The notes under the pieces were generated by a model. That model was not told the DNA's origin and searched no databases. It was given only the letters and a program-made list of their open reading frames with translations. From Clostridia bacterium (GTDB taxonomy: Bacteria > Bacillota > Clostridia > Oscillospirales > CAG-272): a DNA stretch of 63,432 bases. The position numbers and the translations under genes are program-made. Where the stretch lies: contig JAFTKK010000049.1 in assembly GCA_017453325.1 (NCBI GenBank), positions 1-63,432 of the forward strand, in the 5' to 3' direction. Positions 39,444 to 48,276 of the stretch are shown here, piece after piece. Each line of letters starts with the position of its first letter. The first letter of the stretch is position 1.

Positions 39444-39475
39444 GTGTCCGCTGCTTGAATATTTTAGCGAAACTA

Positions 39476-39504
39476 TTGCAATTGCGCGCTGTTTCGTGTA
39501 AAAT
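39476..39504 (+). promoter_or_regulatory. Promoter of the M16-lgt-folD operon
   Basis: TTGCAA (39476-39481), 17-base spacer, TAAAAT (39499-39504), 37 bases before the ATG. Likely drives the tightly packed genes to at least 44913. Confidence 0.7.
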
Positions 39505-39540
39505 AATATATATTATTTTATGTTTGGAGGAGGTGCGTGC

Positions 39541-40830
39541 ATGGAACCGCTTTTTTTACCCATCGGCAGATACGGTAAGCTGATCTATATGTCGACCGAT
39601 CGCTTTAAAAGCGAGCTTCTGTCGCTCACCTATACGGTGCCGCTTCTTGCCGAAACGGCGCAAATGAACGCCATGGTCATGGCGCTCTCGCGTCGCGGCA
39701 CGGTCAGCTTCCCCACACAGGCGGCCATTAACCGTCATCTTGATGAGATGTATTCTACCGCCATTTCCACCTCAAACCGTCGCGTGGGCGATATGCAATG
39801 CATTTCCGTGACCGCTGATTTTCTCGGTGCGCGCTATGTCGGCGGTGGCCGTGGACTGCTGCCCGAGGTGGTCTCTCTTTTGCGTGAGCTGATAAGAGCC
39901 CCCCGCTTTGACGACAAGGGACAGTATTTGTCCGCTTACGTGGAGGGCGAAAAGCAGGTGCTTACAGATGCCATTCGCGCCGCCATTAATAATCCGCGCG
40001 GCTATGCGCTTACCCATGGACAAAGGCTGCTTTGCAAGGGTGAGCCGTATGCGCTGTCGCTGATCGGTGAGGAGGATACCGTGCAGGGGCTGACCCCCGC
40101 CGACCTTGCCGCTCGCCACAAGAGCCTCATGGGCGAGGTCGCACCGGTGTTCTGCTACGTAGGTGCCACGCCTGCTGCCGAGGTGGCAGCATTGCTTACC
40201 GAGGCGTTCGGTGACCTTGGCGGTAATGCCGCGCCCTATCGCGCCGACGTGCACGCGCACCTCGGTGAAGTGCGCCGTGCCGAGGAGGAAATGCCCCTCT
40301 CGCAGGGTAAGCTGGTGCTTGGCTTCCGCACCGATATTCGCGCCGATGATCCGCTTGCGCCCGCCTTGGTGCTGATGAATGAGATCTACGGCGGCTCCCC
40401 CGCCTCAAAGCTTTTTATGAATGTGCGTGAGAAAATGAGCCTTTGCTATCATTGCAGCTCCGCCTATCATCTTTACAAGGGCTTGCTTGTGGCAAACTGC
40501 GGCATGAAGCTGGCAAACCGCACTGTGGCGGAGGAGCAGATGCTGGCACAGTTTGAGGATATCAAGCGCGGTAATATCACCAAAACCGAGCTGGAGGCCG
40601 CCGCCCTCGCGCTGGCCAATTCCTATCGCAGCGCCTATGATAGTCCCGCCGTGCTTTCTCGCTTTTATACGGCGCGCGCTGTGGCGGGCGTGCCCGAAAC
40701 GGTGGAAAGCTGGCGCGAAAAATTGGCGCGCGTCACCCGAAACGAGATCGTGGAGGCAGCTGGCCGCGTGGATCTCGGTGCAGTGTTCTTCCTCAAGGGG
40801 ACAGAGGACGCAGAGGAGGATGACGAATGA
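39541..40830 (+). CDS. yfmF: M16-family peptidase-like protein, YmfF type
   Basis: 429-residue M16 (insulinase-like) protein without the HxxEH zinc motif. It is paired with the motif-bearing partner that follows, the arrangement of Bacillus ymfF-ymfH, annotated in databases as EF-P 5-aminopentanol modification-associated proteins YfmF and YfmH. MNEIYGGSPASKLFMNVREKMSL matches this family (split here: GSPASKLFMNVREK). I chose the ATG at 39541, with GGAGGAGG 8 bases upstream, rather than an in-frame ATG at 39520. The stop overlaps the next gene by ATGA. Confidence 0.87.
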   Translation: MEPLFLPIGRYGKLIYMSTDRFKSELLSLTYTVPLLAETAQMNAMVMALSRRGTVSFPTQAAINRHLDEMYSTAISTSNRRVGDMQCISVTADFLGARYVGGGRGLLPEVVSLLRELIRAPRFDDKGQYLSAYVEGEKQVLTDAIRAAINNPRGYALTHGQRLLCKGEPYALSLIGEEDTVQGLTPADLAARHKSLMGEVAPVFCYVGATPAAEVAALLTEAFGDLGGNAAPYRADVHAHLGEVRRAEEEMPLSQGKLVLGFRTDIRADDPLAPALVLMNEIYGGSPASKLFMNVREKMSLCYHCSSAYHLYKGLLVANCGMKLANRTVAEEQMLAQFEDIKRGNITKTELEAAALALANSYRSAYDSPAVLSRFYTARAVAGVPETVESWREKLARVTRNEIVEAAGRVDLGAVFFLKGTEDAEEDDE

Positions 40831-42110
40831 CGCAGGTTTTTAAGAGTACGCTGCTGGGTGAGAGCTACACCGTCAAAAAGCACCCAAGCGGTCTTAACAT
40901 ATACGTATTTCCCAAAAAAATGACCACGGCACACGCGTTGTTCGCCACCGATTTCGGTGCCGTTGACAATGCGCTTGACAGCGAAGGGCGCGTGCTCTTG
41001 CCCGATGGCATTGCACATTTTTTGGAGCATAAGCTCTTTGCCGCACCGGACGGCTCCGATGCCTTTGAGCGCTTTTCTGAGTTCGGCGCCGATGCCAATG
41101 CCTATACCTCACACACGCGCACCGTGTATCTTTTTTCCGCGACCGAGCGCGTGGCAGATTCCTTGGGGGAATTACTTGATTTTGTCACGCATCCGTATTT
41201 CACGAAGGAAAACGTGGAAAAGGAGCAGGGGATCATTGCCGAGGAGATCCGTATGTGCCGTGATAATCCTTACGATGTTTGCTATTACAATATGCTGGAT
41301 GGTCTTTTTACGCACCATCCCGTCAAAACCGATATCTGCGGCTCGGTCGCCTCTATCGGCAAGATTACGCCCGAAACGCTTTACGAGGCCTACCGCACTT
41401 ATTACAAGCTTTCTAATATGGCGCTGGTGGTGTGTGGCGATATCACACCCGAGGAGGTGTTTGCCATTGCGGACAAACATTTGCCCCCCGACGGGGATAC
41501 CGCACCCGTGCCGCGCAGATGCGTGGCAGAGAAGCCCACGGTGCATCATGCGCGCGTCACCGGCTATGGGCAGGTGGCAAAGCCGCTCTTTATGATCGGC
41601 ATCAAGGATACCGATATCCCCGAAAGCCCCGCCGCGCGTCTTGAAAAGGACGTGGCAATGGCGATCCTCAACGAAATGCTCTTTTCCGAATCGGGCGAGC
41701 TTTATAACGCCCTGTTTGATGAGGGACTGATCTCCCCGGGGCTTTCCTCGGATTATGCTCTCACGCGCGACTTTGCCTTTTGCCAGATCGCGGGCGAGGC
41801 TGCCGACCCCGAGCTCGTGTTTGAACGCATCATGTCGTATCTGAAAGACAAGCAGGCAAGTGGCCTGTCGCGTGAGGATTTTGAGCGCGCGCGTCGCATC
41901 GAATATGCCGAGTACATCAAAAGCTTTGATAACACGGAGGAGATCGCCAATACACTCCTTTCCTTTGTGTTTGAGGAGTCCGATATCTTTTCCTATGCCG
42001 ATGTGGTCTTGGGTATTTCCTTTGAGTATGTTCAGCAGCTGCTGCGCGAGGTCTTTGATCCCGCACACGTGACGCTTTCCCTGATTTTCCCCAAAAAGGA
42101 GGTTTTGTAA
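40827..42110 (+). CDS. yfmH: M16-family zinc peptidase, YmfH type
   Basis: 427-residue M16 peptidase with the inverted zinc motif HFLEH at residues 64-68 and a downstream Glu in KEQGIIAEEIRM. It should be the catalytic half of the heterodimer with the upstream gene, with ATGA overlap. The target is not established; databases associate the pair with EF-P modification in Bacillus. Followed two bases later by lgt. Confidence 0.87.
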   Translation: MTQVFKSTLLGESYTVKKHPSGLNIYVFPKKMTTAHALFATDFGAVDNALDSEGRVLLPDGIAHFLEHKLFAAPDGSDAFERFSEFGADANAYTSHTRTVYLFSATERVADSLGELLDFVTHPYFTKENVEKEQGIIAEEIRMCRDNPYDVCYYNMLDGLFTHHPVKTDICGSVASIGKITPETLYEAYRTYYKLSNMALVVCGDITPEEVFAIADKHLPPDGDTAPVPRRCVAEKPTVHHARVTGYGQVAKPLFMIGIKDTDIPESPAARLEKDVAMAILNEMLFSESGELYNALFDEGLISPGLSSDYALTRDFAFCQIAGEAADPELVFERIMSYLKDKQASGLSREDFERARRIEYAEYIKSFDNTEEIANTLLSFVFEESDIFSYADVVLGISFEYVQQLLREVFDPAHVTLSLIFPKKEVL

Positions 42111-42112
42111 GC

Positions 42113-43099
42113 TTGAATACTACCGTAGTTTCTTTTCCCGGCTTTGGCATCGGGGAAATGACGATCAATAAGGTAGCCTTTACCTTGCCGCTGTTCGGCG
42201 GCCTTGAGGTGCGCTGGTACGGCATTTTGCTGACCCTTGGCATCGTGGCGGGCTTCCTTTATGCCGTGTATCGCGGCAAATTTGAGGGCATCAGTACCGA
42301 CGATGTGATCGATTTTGCCATCGTGACCGTTGTGCTTGCCATTGTCGGCGCGCGTGCCTATTATGTCCTCACCACGCTCGACGAAGGCATCTATCACAGC
42401 TTTTACGATGTGGTCGCCATTTGGGAGGGCGGTATTGCCATGTATGGCTCGATCATCGGCGGCGCCACGGCGATCGTGATCGTCAGCCGATTGAAAAAAT
42501 TCAGCAAGGATCGCTTGCTGCGTATGTGCGATATGGTCGCCCCCGGTGTGATGCTGGGGCAGATCATTGGCCGCTGGGGCAATTTCGTCAACGGCGAGGC
42601 ACACGGTGTTGAGACCTCGGAGAGCTTCTTTTTGCGCATGGGGCTTGAATACGGCGGAAAAATGACCTATTATCACCCCACCTTTCTTTACGAGAGCCTG
42701 TGGAATCTGCTCGGCTTTGTGCTGATCAATCTTTTCTACAAGAAAAAGAAGTTTAATGGCCAGGTGCTGCTTATGTATTTGGCATGGTATGGCTTTGGCC
42801 GTATGTTCATTGAGGGCTTGCGTACCGATAGCCTGTACGTCGGTTCTTTCCGCATCTCGCAGGTCGTTGGTCTGCTTTGCTTCTTGATCTGCACGGCGCT
42901 GATGGTGTATATTTTGCTGCGCAAGAAAAGGGAACAGCTTGACGGCGAGAGCTACGCTCCCGTATATGAAAAGTGTCGCGGCGCACATCTTGCCGCCCAC
43001 GACAGGGAAGCCACCGAGGCGCAGACCGCAGATATTGATGCGATCATTGCAAACGCCGCGCAAGCAAGAGACGAAGAAAAGGAGAAGGACGATGGCTAA
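42113..43099 (+). CDS. lgt: Prolipoprotein diacylglyceryl transferase
   Basis: 328-residue membrane enzyme that attaches diacylglycerol to lipobox cysteines. The signature is GRWGNFVNGEAHG near residue 150, with about seven transmembrane helices. The start is TTG at 42113, which has AAAAGGAGG upstream; the next ATG (42158) would remove conserved N-terminal sequence. A hydrophilic acidic tail of about 60 residues follows the last helix and is longer than usual. It serves the many lipoproteins in this window. Its last eight bases overlap folD. Confidence 0.94.
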   Translation: MNTTVVSFPGFGIGEMTINKVAFTLPLFGGLEVRWYGILLTLGIVAGFLYAVYRGKFEGISTDDVIDFAIVTVVLAIVGARAYYVLTTLDEGIYHSFYDVVAIWEGGIAMYGSIIGGATAIVIVSRLKKFSKDRLLRMCDMVAPGVMLGQIIGRWGNFVNGEAHGVETSESFFLRMGLEYGGKMTYYHPTFLYESLWNLLGFVLINLFYKKKKFNGQVLLMYLAWYGFGRMFIEGLRTDSLYVGSFRISQVVGLLCFLICTALMVYILLRKKREQLDGESYAPVYEKCRGAHLAAHDREATEAQTADIDAIIANAAQARDEEKEKDDG

Positions 43100-43952
43100 G
43101 CTGATAAACGGCAAGGAGATTGCCGCCGAGATCCGCCGCGAGATCGCGGCAGATACCGCAAAATTTAAGGGGGAAAACGGTTATGCCCCGGGGCTTGCCG
43201 TAGTGATCGTGGGTGAAGACCCCGCCTCTCAGGTCTACGTGCGCAACAAGCACCGTGCGTGCGAGGAGGTTGGCTTCTACTCTAAGGGCTATGAGCTGCC
43301 CGCCGATACCGATGAGGCGACGCTCCTTGCGCTGATTGACGATCTCAACCGTGACGAAAGCATACATGGCATTTTGGTGCAGCTTCCTCTGCCGCGCCAC
43401 CTCGACGAGGAAAAGATCCTGCTCGCCATTGACCCGCGCAAGGATGTGGATGCCTTCCACCCCTACAACGTCGGGCGCATTATGATCGGCAATTATGATT
43501 TTTTGCCCTGCACCCCCGCAGGCGTGATGGAGCTGCTTGCGCGCAGCGGCGTTTCGATCGAGGGCAAGGAGTGCGTGGTGGTCGGCAGATCCAACATTGT
43601 GGGTAAGCCCCAGGCACTTTTGCTGCTTGAGAAAAACGGCACGGTTACCGTATGCCATAGCCGCACCAAGAATTTAAAGGCGGTGTGCCGCCGCGCCGAT
43701 ATTCTGGTGGCAGCCATCGGCAAGCCCGAATTTTTTGACGCTTCTTATATCAAGGAGGGCGCCGTGGTCATTGACGTTGGCATGAATCGCCGTCCCACCG
43801 ACGGCAAGCTTTGCGGCGACGTGGATTTTGCCTCGGTTGAGCCTGTTTGCTCGGCCATCACGCCCGTGCCCGGCGGCGTAGGTCCCATGACCATCACCAT
43901 GCTGATGAAAAACACCTTTACCGCCGCCAAAAAGCAGGGGGCAAAGGTATAA
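43092..43952 (+). CDS. folD: Methylenetetrahydrofolate dehydrogenase/cyclohydrolase
   Basis: 286-residue bifunctional enzyme of one-carbon metabolism. Motifs: QLPLPRHLDEEKILLAI, DVDAFHPYNVG, VVGRSNIVGKP (nucleotide-binding loop) and PVPGGVGPMTITMLMKNT. The ATG at 43092 overlaps the lgt stop, with AAGGAGAAGG upstream. Length is standard. Its stop overlaps the next small gene (TAATG). Confidence 0.95.
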   Translation: MAKLINGKEIAAEIRREIAADTAKFKGENGYAPGLAVVIVGEDPASQVYVRNKHRACEEVGFYSKGYELPADTDEATLLALIDDLNRDESIHGILVQLPLPRHLDEEKILLAIDPRKDVDAFHPYNVGRIMIGNYDFLPCTPAGVMELLARSGVSIEGKECVVVGRSNIVGKPQALLLLEKNGTVTVCHSRTKNLKAVCRRADILVAAIGKPEFFDASYIKEGAVVIDVGMNRRPTDGKLCGDVDFASVEPVCSAITPVPGGVGPMTITMLMKNTFTAAKKQGAKV

Positions 43953-44179
43953 TGGAAGTAAAGATAGGACGGTATCGCCATTTCAAGGGAATGGAATACG
44001 AGGTGCTTTGCCTTGCAAAGCATTCCGAAACGCTTGAGGATATGGTGGTCTATCGCGCCTTGTATGGCGAGGGCACCGTATGGGTGCGTCCCGCAGCCAT
44101 GTTTTTGGAAACTGTTGTCAAAGACGGCAGAGAACTGCCGCGCTTTACTTATATGAATGAAAAGGAGAAAGTATTATGA
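43952..44179 (+). CDS. DUF1653-domain protein
   Basis: 75-residue protein matching DUF1653: RYRHFKGMEYEVLCLAKH at the start and VYRALYGEGTVWVRPAAMF in the middle. Function unknown; the fold is thought to resemble small SH3-like barrels. It overlaps both neighbours (TAATG with folD, ATGA with the ThuA-like gene). Confidence 0.85.
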   Translation: MEVKIGRYRHFKGMEYEVLCLAKHSETLEDMVVYRALYGEGTVWVRPAAMFLETVVKDGRELPRFTYMNEKEKVL

Positions 44180-44913
44180 TCCGCGTACTTGTATGGAACG
44201 AATTTAAGCACGAAAAAGAGAAGGAAGCAGTTGCTGCGATTTATCCGAACGGCATTCACCGCACCATTGCAGATTTTTTGCAATGTGAGGATATTTCGGT
44301 CAAGACCGCAACCCTGGACGACGAAAACTGTGGCATCACCAAAGAGGTGCTCGACGAGACCGACGTTATCATCTGGTGGGGTCACGCGGCACACAAGCAC
44401 GTGCCCGACGAGGTGGCCGCGCTGGTGCGCGACGCCGTACATAGCGGCATGGGAGCCATTTTCCTTCATTCCGCACACCATTCCAAGCCCTTCAAGCTCT
44501 TGATGGGTACACCCTGCAATCTTTGCTGGCGCGAGAGTGGCGATAGTGAATACGTTTGGGTCACCGACCCCTCCCACCCCATCACAGAGGGCATTGACCG
44601 TGCCATTTACCTCCCGCACGAGGAGACCTACGGGGAGCCCTTCTCCATCCCGAATCCCGATAAGGTGCTTTTTGTCGGCAGCTATGCGGGCGGCGAGGCC
44701 TTCCGTTCGGGCTGTTTGTTCCAGCGCGGTAACGGCCAGATCTTTTATTTCCAGCCCGGCCATGAGACCTTCCCCACCTTCCACATTCCGGAGGTGCAAA
44801 CCGTCATTCGCAACGCCGTGCGTTTTGTAGCGCCGCGCTATCGCGCTGAGATCGCTTGCCCCCATGTGCGTCATTTCGGTGATCCCGAGGGCTACGTGAT
44901 CATAAAGAAATAA
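44176..44913 (+). CDS. ThuA-like glutamine-amidotransferase-fold protein
   Basis: 245-residue ThuA-domain protein (class I amidotransferase-like fold). Typical segments are DVIIWWGHAAHKHVPDE, GMGAIFLHSAHHSKPF and HPITEGIDRAIYLPHEE, and a GRGNGQIFYFQPGHE-like C-terminus. ThuA was named for trehalose utilisation; the catalytic role is unclear and the nucleophilic cysteine of amidotransferases is replaced by His/Ser. Cotranscribed with DUF1653 and the phosphoesterase. Confidence 0.82.
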   Translation: MIRVLVWNEFKHEKEKEAVAAIYPNGIHRTIADFLQCEDISVKTATLDDENCGITKEVLDETDVIIWWGHAAHKHVPDEVAALVRDAVHSGMGAIFLHSAHHSKPFKLLMGTPCNLCWRESGDSEYVWVTDPSHPITEGIDRAIYLPHEETYGEPFSIPNPDKVLFVGSYAGGEAFRSGCLFQRGNGQIFYFQPGHETFPTFHIPEVQTVIRNAVRFVAPRYRAEIACPHVRHFGDPEGYVIIKK

Positions 44914-44925
44914 TAGGGAACTGCC

Positions 44926-45759
44926 ATGGACAAAAAAAGAGTGCTGCTGGTCTCCGATACGCACCATTGCCACCATGAGTGGTACGGTGTTGGCTCCGAG
45001 GAGCGCATGGAGCGCCTTGCACGCCATATCGCGGAGGAATATGAGCGCGATCCCTTTGCGCTGATCCTGTTTCTTGGTGATTACTCGCTTGACCATTGGA
45101 AATGGCAGATCGGCGGCAGCTGGGTGGCCGAAAAGCGCAGCTACACCAAGGAGTGGCTTGACCGTTATGCCGACCGTCTCCCGCCCGTACCGTATTACCT
45201 GCTCGCGGGCAATCACGAGCAGTACGGTGAGGTGCTGTGGGAGCAGCTGACGGGTTGTAAGCGCGAGACAGAGGTCGTTCTCGGTGAGTATCTCTTTATT
45301 CTGTGGGATGCTTATGGCGGGGAGCTTGATCCCGATTATCACCATGACGGCGTATATACACCGCTTGATGTCGAGAGGATCCGCCAATTGATGGCGGAGC
45401 ACGCCGATAAGCGTGTGATCCTTTGCTCTCATCATGTTGCCATTGATCGTGAACAAAGCGAGCAGACTGCCGCGCTTCTCGCCGATCCGCGCATCGTCTG
45501 TCTGTTTGCGGGTCACACCCACCGTGCCGACGTGCGTGAGCTCCACGGCAAAAAGGTTATTTTTACAGGCAACTATTCCTACTGTGATACTGCCGTTAAG
45601 GGAGACCCGCGCCCCTATATGTGGGGCTTTCGAGACCTGTATTTGGATGATACGGGCATTCTCACCCGTTATATCATACCCGAAAATACGGTGACCCTCA
45701 ACGGTGAGGAGGTAACCGTCCCTTACCACGTCATGGGAGGGGTAGAGATCAAATTTTGA
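44926..45759 (+). CDS. Calcineurin-like metallophosphoesterase
   Basis: 277-residue cytoplasmic phosphoesterase. Metal-binding motifs: VSDTHHCHH, LFLGDYSLD, AGNHEQYG, CSHHVA and FAGHTHRAD. No signal peptide. GGGAACTGCC before the ATG is a weak ribosome site. Downstream, the reading frame ends directly against a foreign recombinase fragment, so any original operon continuation into the opine dehydrogenase has been disrupted. Confidence 0.87.
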   Translation: MDKKRVLLVSDTHHCHHEWYGVGSEERMERLARHIAEEYERDPFALILFLGDYSLDHWKWQIGGSWVAEKRSYTKEWLDRYADRLPPVPYYLLAGNHEQYGEVLWEQLTGCKRETEVVLGEYLFILWDAYGGELDPDYHHDGVYTPLDVERIRQLMAEHADKRVILCSHHVAIDREQSEQTAALLADPRIVCLFAGHTHRADVRELHGKKVIFTGNYSYCDTAVKGDPRPYMWGFRDLYLDDTGILTRYIIPENTVTLNGEEVTVPYHVMGGVEIKF

Positions 45760-46014
45760 TCATGTAGATGAAAAGAAGGGCTGAGTCATAGCGTTAGACG
45801 TGTTACCCGTACGACCTTTTGAACGTGCGGCCAATTTCTTAAACCATTTCTCTGTGGTTTTACCCGTAAAAATCTTAATATCAAACCTTGCTGTACTGCA
45901 TTCAGTAATGGAAACGAAAATCTTATCGATATACTGTGCCACAAACTCTGTTGTGATCATGCCTGTGCTTGCATCCCTTACAGCCGCCTCAAGACTTGCT
46001 TTTACCTCTGCCAT
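45760..46014 (-). pseudogene. Serine recombinase C-terminal fragment
   Basis: 84 codons resembling the end of large serine recombinases (DUF4368-type tails): EAAVRDASTGMITTEFVAQY, then KIFVSITE, FDIKIFTGKTTEKWFKKL and GRTGNTSNAM. The resolvase and DNA-binding domains are absent; no full element surrounds it. The last residues (QPFFSST) depart from the family, so the left breakpoint is near 45790. The right end meets the truncated dehydrogenase near 46015. It overlaps no functional start. Confidence 0.6.
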
Positions 46015-46016
46015 AT

Positions 46017-46616
46017 GTCTGCGATACCTACTACGACGACATCAACGACTTTATTCCGATCCAGTACACCTACCGCGACGTGCTTGAGTGCGGTCTGTCG
46101 CTTGTAAACCCCGCGCTTCACTCGGGTGCATGCGTGATCAACATCGGTATGATCGAGCAACCGAGCCGCGGCGGCTTCCATATGTACGAGCACTTTACCG
46201 CAGGTGCCGCCAAGCTTGACGTGGCACTTGACCGCGAGCGCAAGGAGATCGGTAAGGCACTCGGCTACGACCTGCGTCCCATCGAGGACTTTGCAGGCAA
46301 GCCCGCAGGCCACCAGATCAACTGGAAGGAGCTTTACATGCAAATGCACGGTGACGTAGCACTCACCGCCATTTCGGGCCCCAACGATATCTGGAACCGC
46401 TACCTCACCGAGGACTGCCCCAACGGCCTTGTTCCGTGGGTGGCTCTCGGCGAGCTTTGCGGCGTAGAAGCCCCCACCATGCGCGCCATCATCACGATTT
46501 ACAGCCACATTCACGAGCGTGACTGGTGGCAGGTCGGCAGAAAGCTTGACCGCCTTGGCCTTGACGGTATGACCAAGGAGCAAGTGCTTGAGTTTGTAAA
46601 AACCGGCAAGAAATAA
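46017..46616 (+). pseudogene. Opine (octopine/nopaline) dehydrogenase, 5' truncated
   Basis: About 199 codons of the C-terminal catalytic domain of the NAD/NADP octopine-nopaline dehydrogenase family: TYRDVLECGLSLVNPALHSG, RGGFHMYEHFT, GHQINWKELYM and YSHIHERDWWQVGRKLDRL. The N-terminal Rossmann domain (about 150-180 residues) is missing; homology begins near CDTYYDDIND at 46020, right at the recombinase fragment. In-frame codons before this are read from the foreign sequence. Without the nucleotide-binding half it cannot be active. A terminator follows. Confidence 0.8.
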
Positions 46617-46626
46617 TTTCGCACAC

Positions 46627-46660
46627 AAAAAGGCTTGGTGCCATGGCACCAAGCCTTTTT
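46627..46660. terminator. Perfect palindromic terminator
   Basis: AAAAAGGCTTGGTGCCA mirrored exactly by TGGCACCAAGCCTTTTT (34 bases). Bidirectional, shared by the dehydrogenase remnant and the convergent lipoprotein gene. Confidence 0.85.
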
Positions 46661-46661
46661 C

Positions 46662-47543
46662 TTATTTTTTGATCTTCACCGTAGCCTTAATGGGATTGTG
46701 GTCGGAAAGCAGGTTTTGGTTATTCTCGCCCCACTTATCGCGACAAATTGCAAAGTTCTGCGGCACTACGTTATCCTTGCTAAAGAAGCAAAAATCAATC
46801 ACGTATTTATCCGCATCGGTCTTTTGTCCCCAACTCGTAAAGGTAGAGCCCTCGTCACTTGTGGGTGCAGTTACCTGCGCATCCTGCAGAACCTCTGCCG
46901 CCAATTGGTATGCTTTTCCGCTTTGCGTGCAGTTAAAATCTCCGCAAAGATAGGTCGGATACGGGCATTCTGCCATCCTTTCAAGAATCAGCTTCATGCC
47001 GTTTTCCTGTGCCGACTGTGATTTGTGGTCAAGATGCGTGTTAAACACCTTCATTCGAGTGCCGCTTTCCTTGTGCTCCAGCAGTGCCGTTACACAAATT
47101 CTGCGAATGGATGCACTCCACCCGTAAGAGGGCACGTCGGGCGTGCCGGAAAGCCAAAAGCACTCCTTTTCCACAAGCGTCCACACGTTCTTATCAAAGG
47201 CAATGGCAAGCCCCTCGCCCGTGGTGCCGCTATCTCTGCCATACCAAATCATATCATATTTATCCGCAATATTTTGCTGCAGATCCTCCTTTTGAGAGGG
47301 TTTTACCTCCTGCATGCAAACAATGCCGGCATCACACCCGTTCAAAAAGCTGTATACAGCCGCCGCTCGGTTATCCCAATGCTTCTCCTCGGTATCCGAG
47401 GAGTTTTCGTAACGGATATTAAAGGACATGACCGTAACGTCAAGCCCCCGAGATTTTCCCTTATTGCAGCCCGACAGCGTGCCAAGCAACAGGGGGCAGG
47501 TCAGCATCAGGCACATACACTTCAAAAATCTTTTTGTGTTCAT
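46662..47543 (-). CDS. Secreted endonuclease/exonuclease/phosphatase-family lipoprotein
   Basis: 293-residue lipoprotein: signal peptide with lipobox LSGC (Cys26), then an EEP domain. Catalytic pattern: MSFNIRYE, CMQEV (Glu), NTHLDH, LCGDFNC (Asp/Asn) and SDHNPI (Asp/His). Family members cleave nucleic acid or phosphoester bonds; many gut homologues are of unknown substrate. It is very similar in its EEP part to the gene at 48277 but lacks the collagen-like and modular N-terminus. AAAGGAG precedes the ATG. Confidence 0.87.
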   Translation of the reverse strand: MNTKRFLKCMCLMLTCPLLLGTLSGCNKGKSRGLDVTVMSFNIRYENSSDTEEKHWDNRAAAVYSFLNGCDAGIVCMQEVKPSQKEDLQQNIADKYDMIWYGRDSGTTGEGLAIAFDKNVWTLVEKECFWLSGTPDVPSYGWSASIRRICVTALLEHKESGTRMKVFNTHLDHKSQSAQENGMKLILERMAECPYPTYLCGDFNCTQSGKAYQLAAEVLQDAQVTAPTSDEGSTFTSWGQKTDADKYVIDFCFFSKDNVVPQNFAICRDKWGENNQNLLSDHNPIKATVKIKK

Positions 47544-47560
47544 ATATAACTCCTTTATTG

Positions 47561-47985
47561 ATCATAATCACCGGCTAAGCCGGTGGTATGCACAAGCCCC
47601 TTCGGGGCATGACACCGGTAATGTCTTAAGACATACCGAAACAGTCGTCATTCGCAATAAACGTGCCATGGCTGGAAATCCAGCCAAATAGCCTCCCTGC
47701 GGAGGGAGGTGGCACGCGAATGCGTGACGGAAGGAGTGGCGGCACTGTGGTTTTTGCACTCGCCACGACACAATTGCTTTGCCCACGTTACGCGTACTCC
47801 TACAGTCGCCTACGCCAACTCGCCTTGCGGCGAGCAGGTCACTTGCTTCGCAAGATGCGGCGCCAGCTCGCAATGCTTGTCTTTGACAAGCTTGCGCCCT
47901 CGCTTGCCGAGGGCAACACTCATCGGAGGGAGCCTTCGTGAGCTCCCACGCTTTCATTCCACCACTTCAAGTGGTGGTTTATTTT
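47561..47985. mobile_element. Non-autonomous hairpin-ended element (IS200/IS605-like ends)
   Basis: Left end hairpin CACCGGC-TAA-GCCGGTG (47569-47585) followed by GCCCCTTCGGGGC (47596-47608); right end hairpin CCACCACTT-C-AAGTGGTGG (47959-47977). These subterminal hairpins are like those of IS200/IS605 elements. There is no transposase between them. A nested repeat starts at 47691. Identification rests on the shape of the ends only. Confidence 0.45.
47691..47935. repeat. Nested hairpin-rich repeat
   Basis: Starts GCCTCCCTGCGGAGGGAGGT and ends GGAGGGAGCC. Inside is a run of four short hairpins: CTCGCC/GGCGAG (47819-47834), CTTGC/GCAAG (47842-47854), CTTGT/ACAAG (47876-47890) and GCCCTC/GAGGGC (47896-47914). 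No open frame with a ribosome site was found. The flanking gap 47544-48276 holds no gene. Confidence 0.65.
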
Positions 47986-48003
47986 CGCTAAAGCTACAAT
48001 CAA

Positions 48004-48035
48004 AAACGCGGTGAAGGCATGCCTTCACCGCGTTT
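48004..48035. terminator. Perfect 32-base palindrome
   Basis: AAACGCGGTGAAGGCA mirrored by TGCCTTCACCGCGTTT. Terminator-like in form, but A and T runs are short and no gene end lies next to it. Confidence 0.55.
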
Positions 48036-48072
48036 ACTTAGGGGATAGTCAGATTTAGGCGAGAAGCGTTCA

Positions 48073-48246
48073 TCGTGGGGCGTGAGGCGTACTTGGTACG
48101 TCGAGCCCCACGAGGGACGGTAGAAAAAGTCCGTTTAAAATATGGAAGAATCTCAAAGAAATTCAACCTATTTTCTTCGCATAACTGTCTCATTTGCTCT
48201 TTTGGGAAGTAAATGAGATTTTCCCTTTATACATGCGGACTTTTTC
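48073..48246. repeat. Structured non-coding segment with inverted repeats
   Basis: Hairpin TCGTGGGGC/GCCCCACGA (48073-48113) containing CGTAC/GTACG, then 11-base inverted arms GAAAAAGTCCG (48123) and CGGACTTTTTC (48236) enclosing a CTCATTT/AAATGAG hairpin. The bases just after (to 48275) resemble the tail of the repeats at 8008 and 14353. No coding signal. Confidence 0.5.
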
Positions 48247-48276
48247 GGTCGCGCCAAATGTGACAGCCCCTTTAGC

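Noticed and set aside
46017..46616. Reading the dehydrogenase segment as a complete short gene from an ATG at 45969
   Set aside because: The first ~16 codons come from the antisense of the recombinase fragment, and the Rossmann domain is missing.
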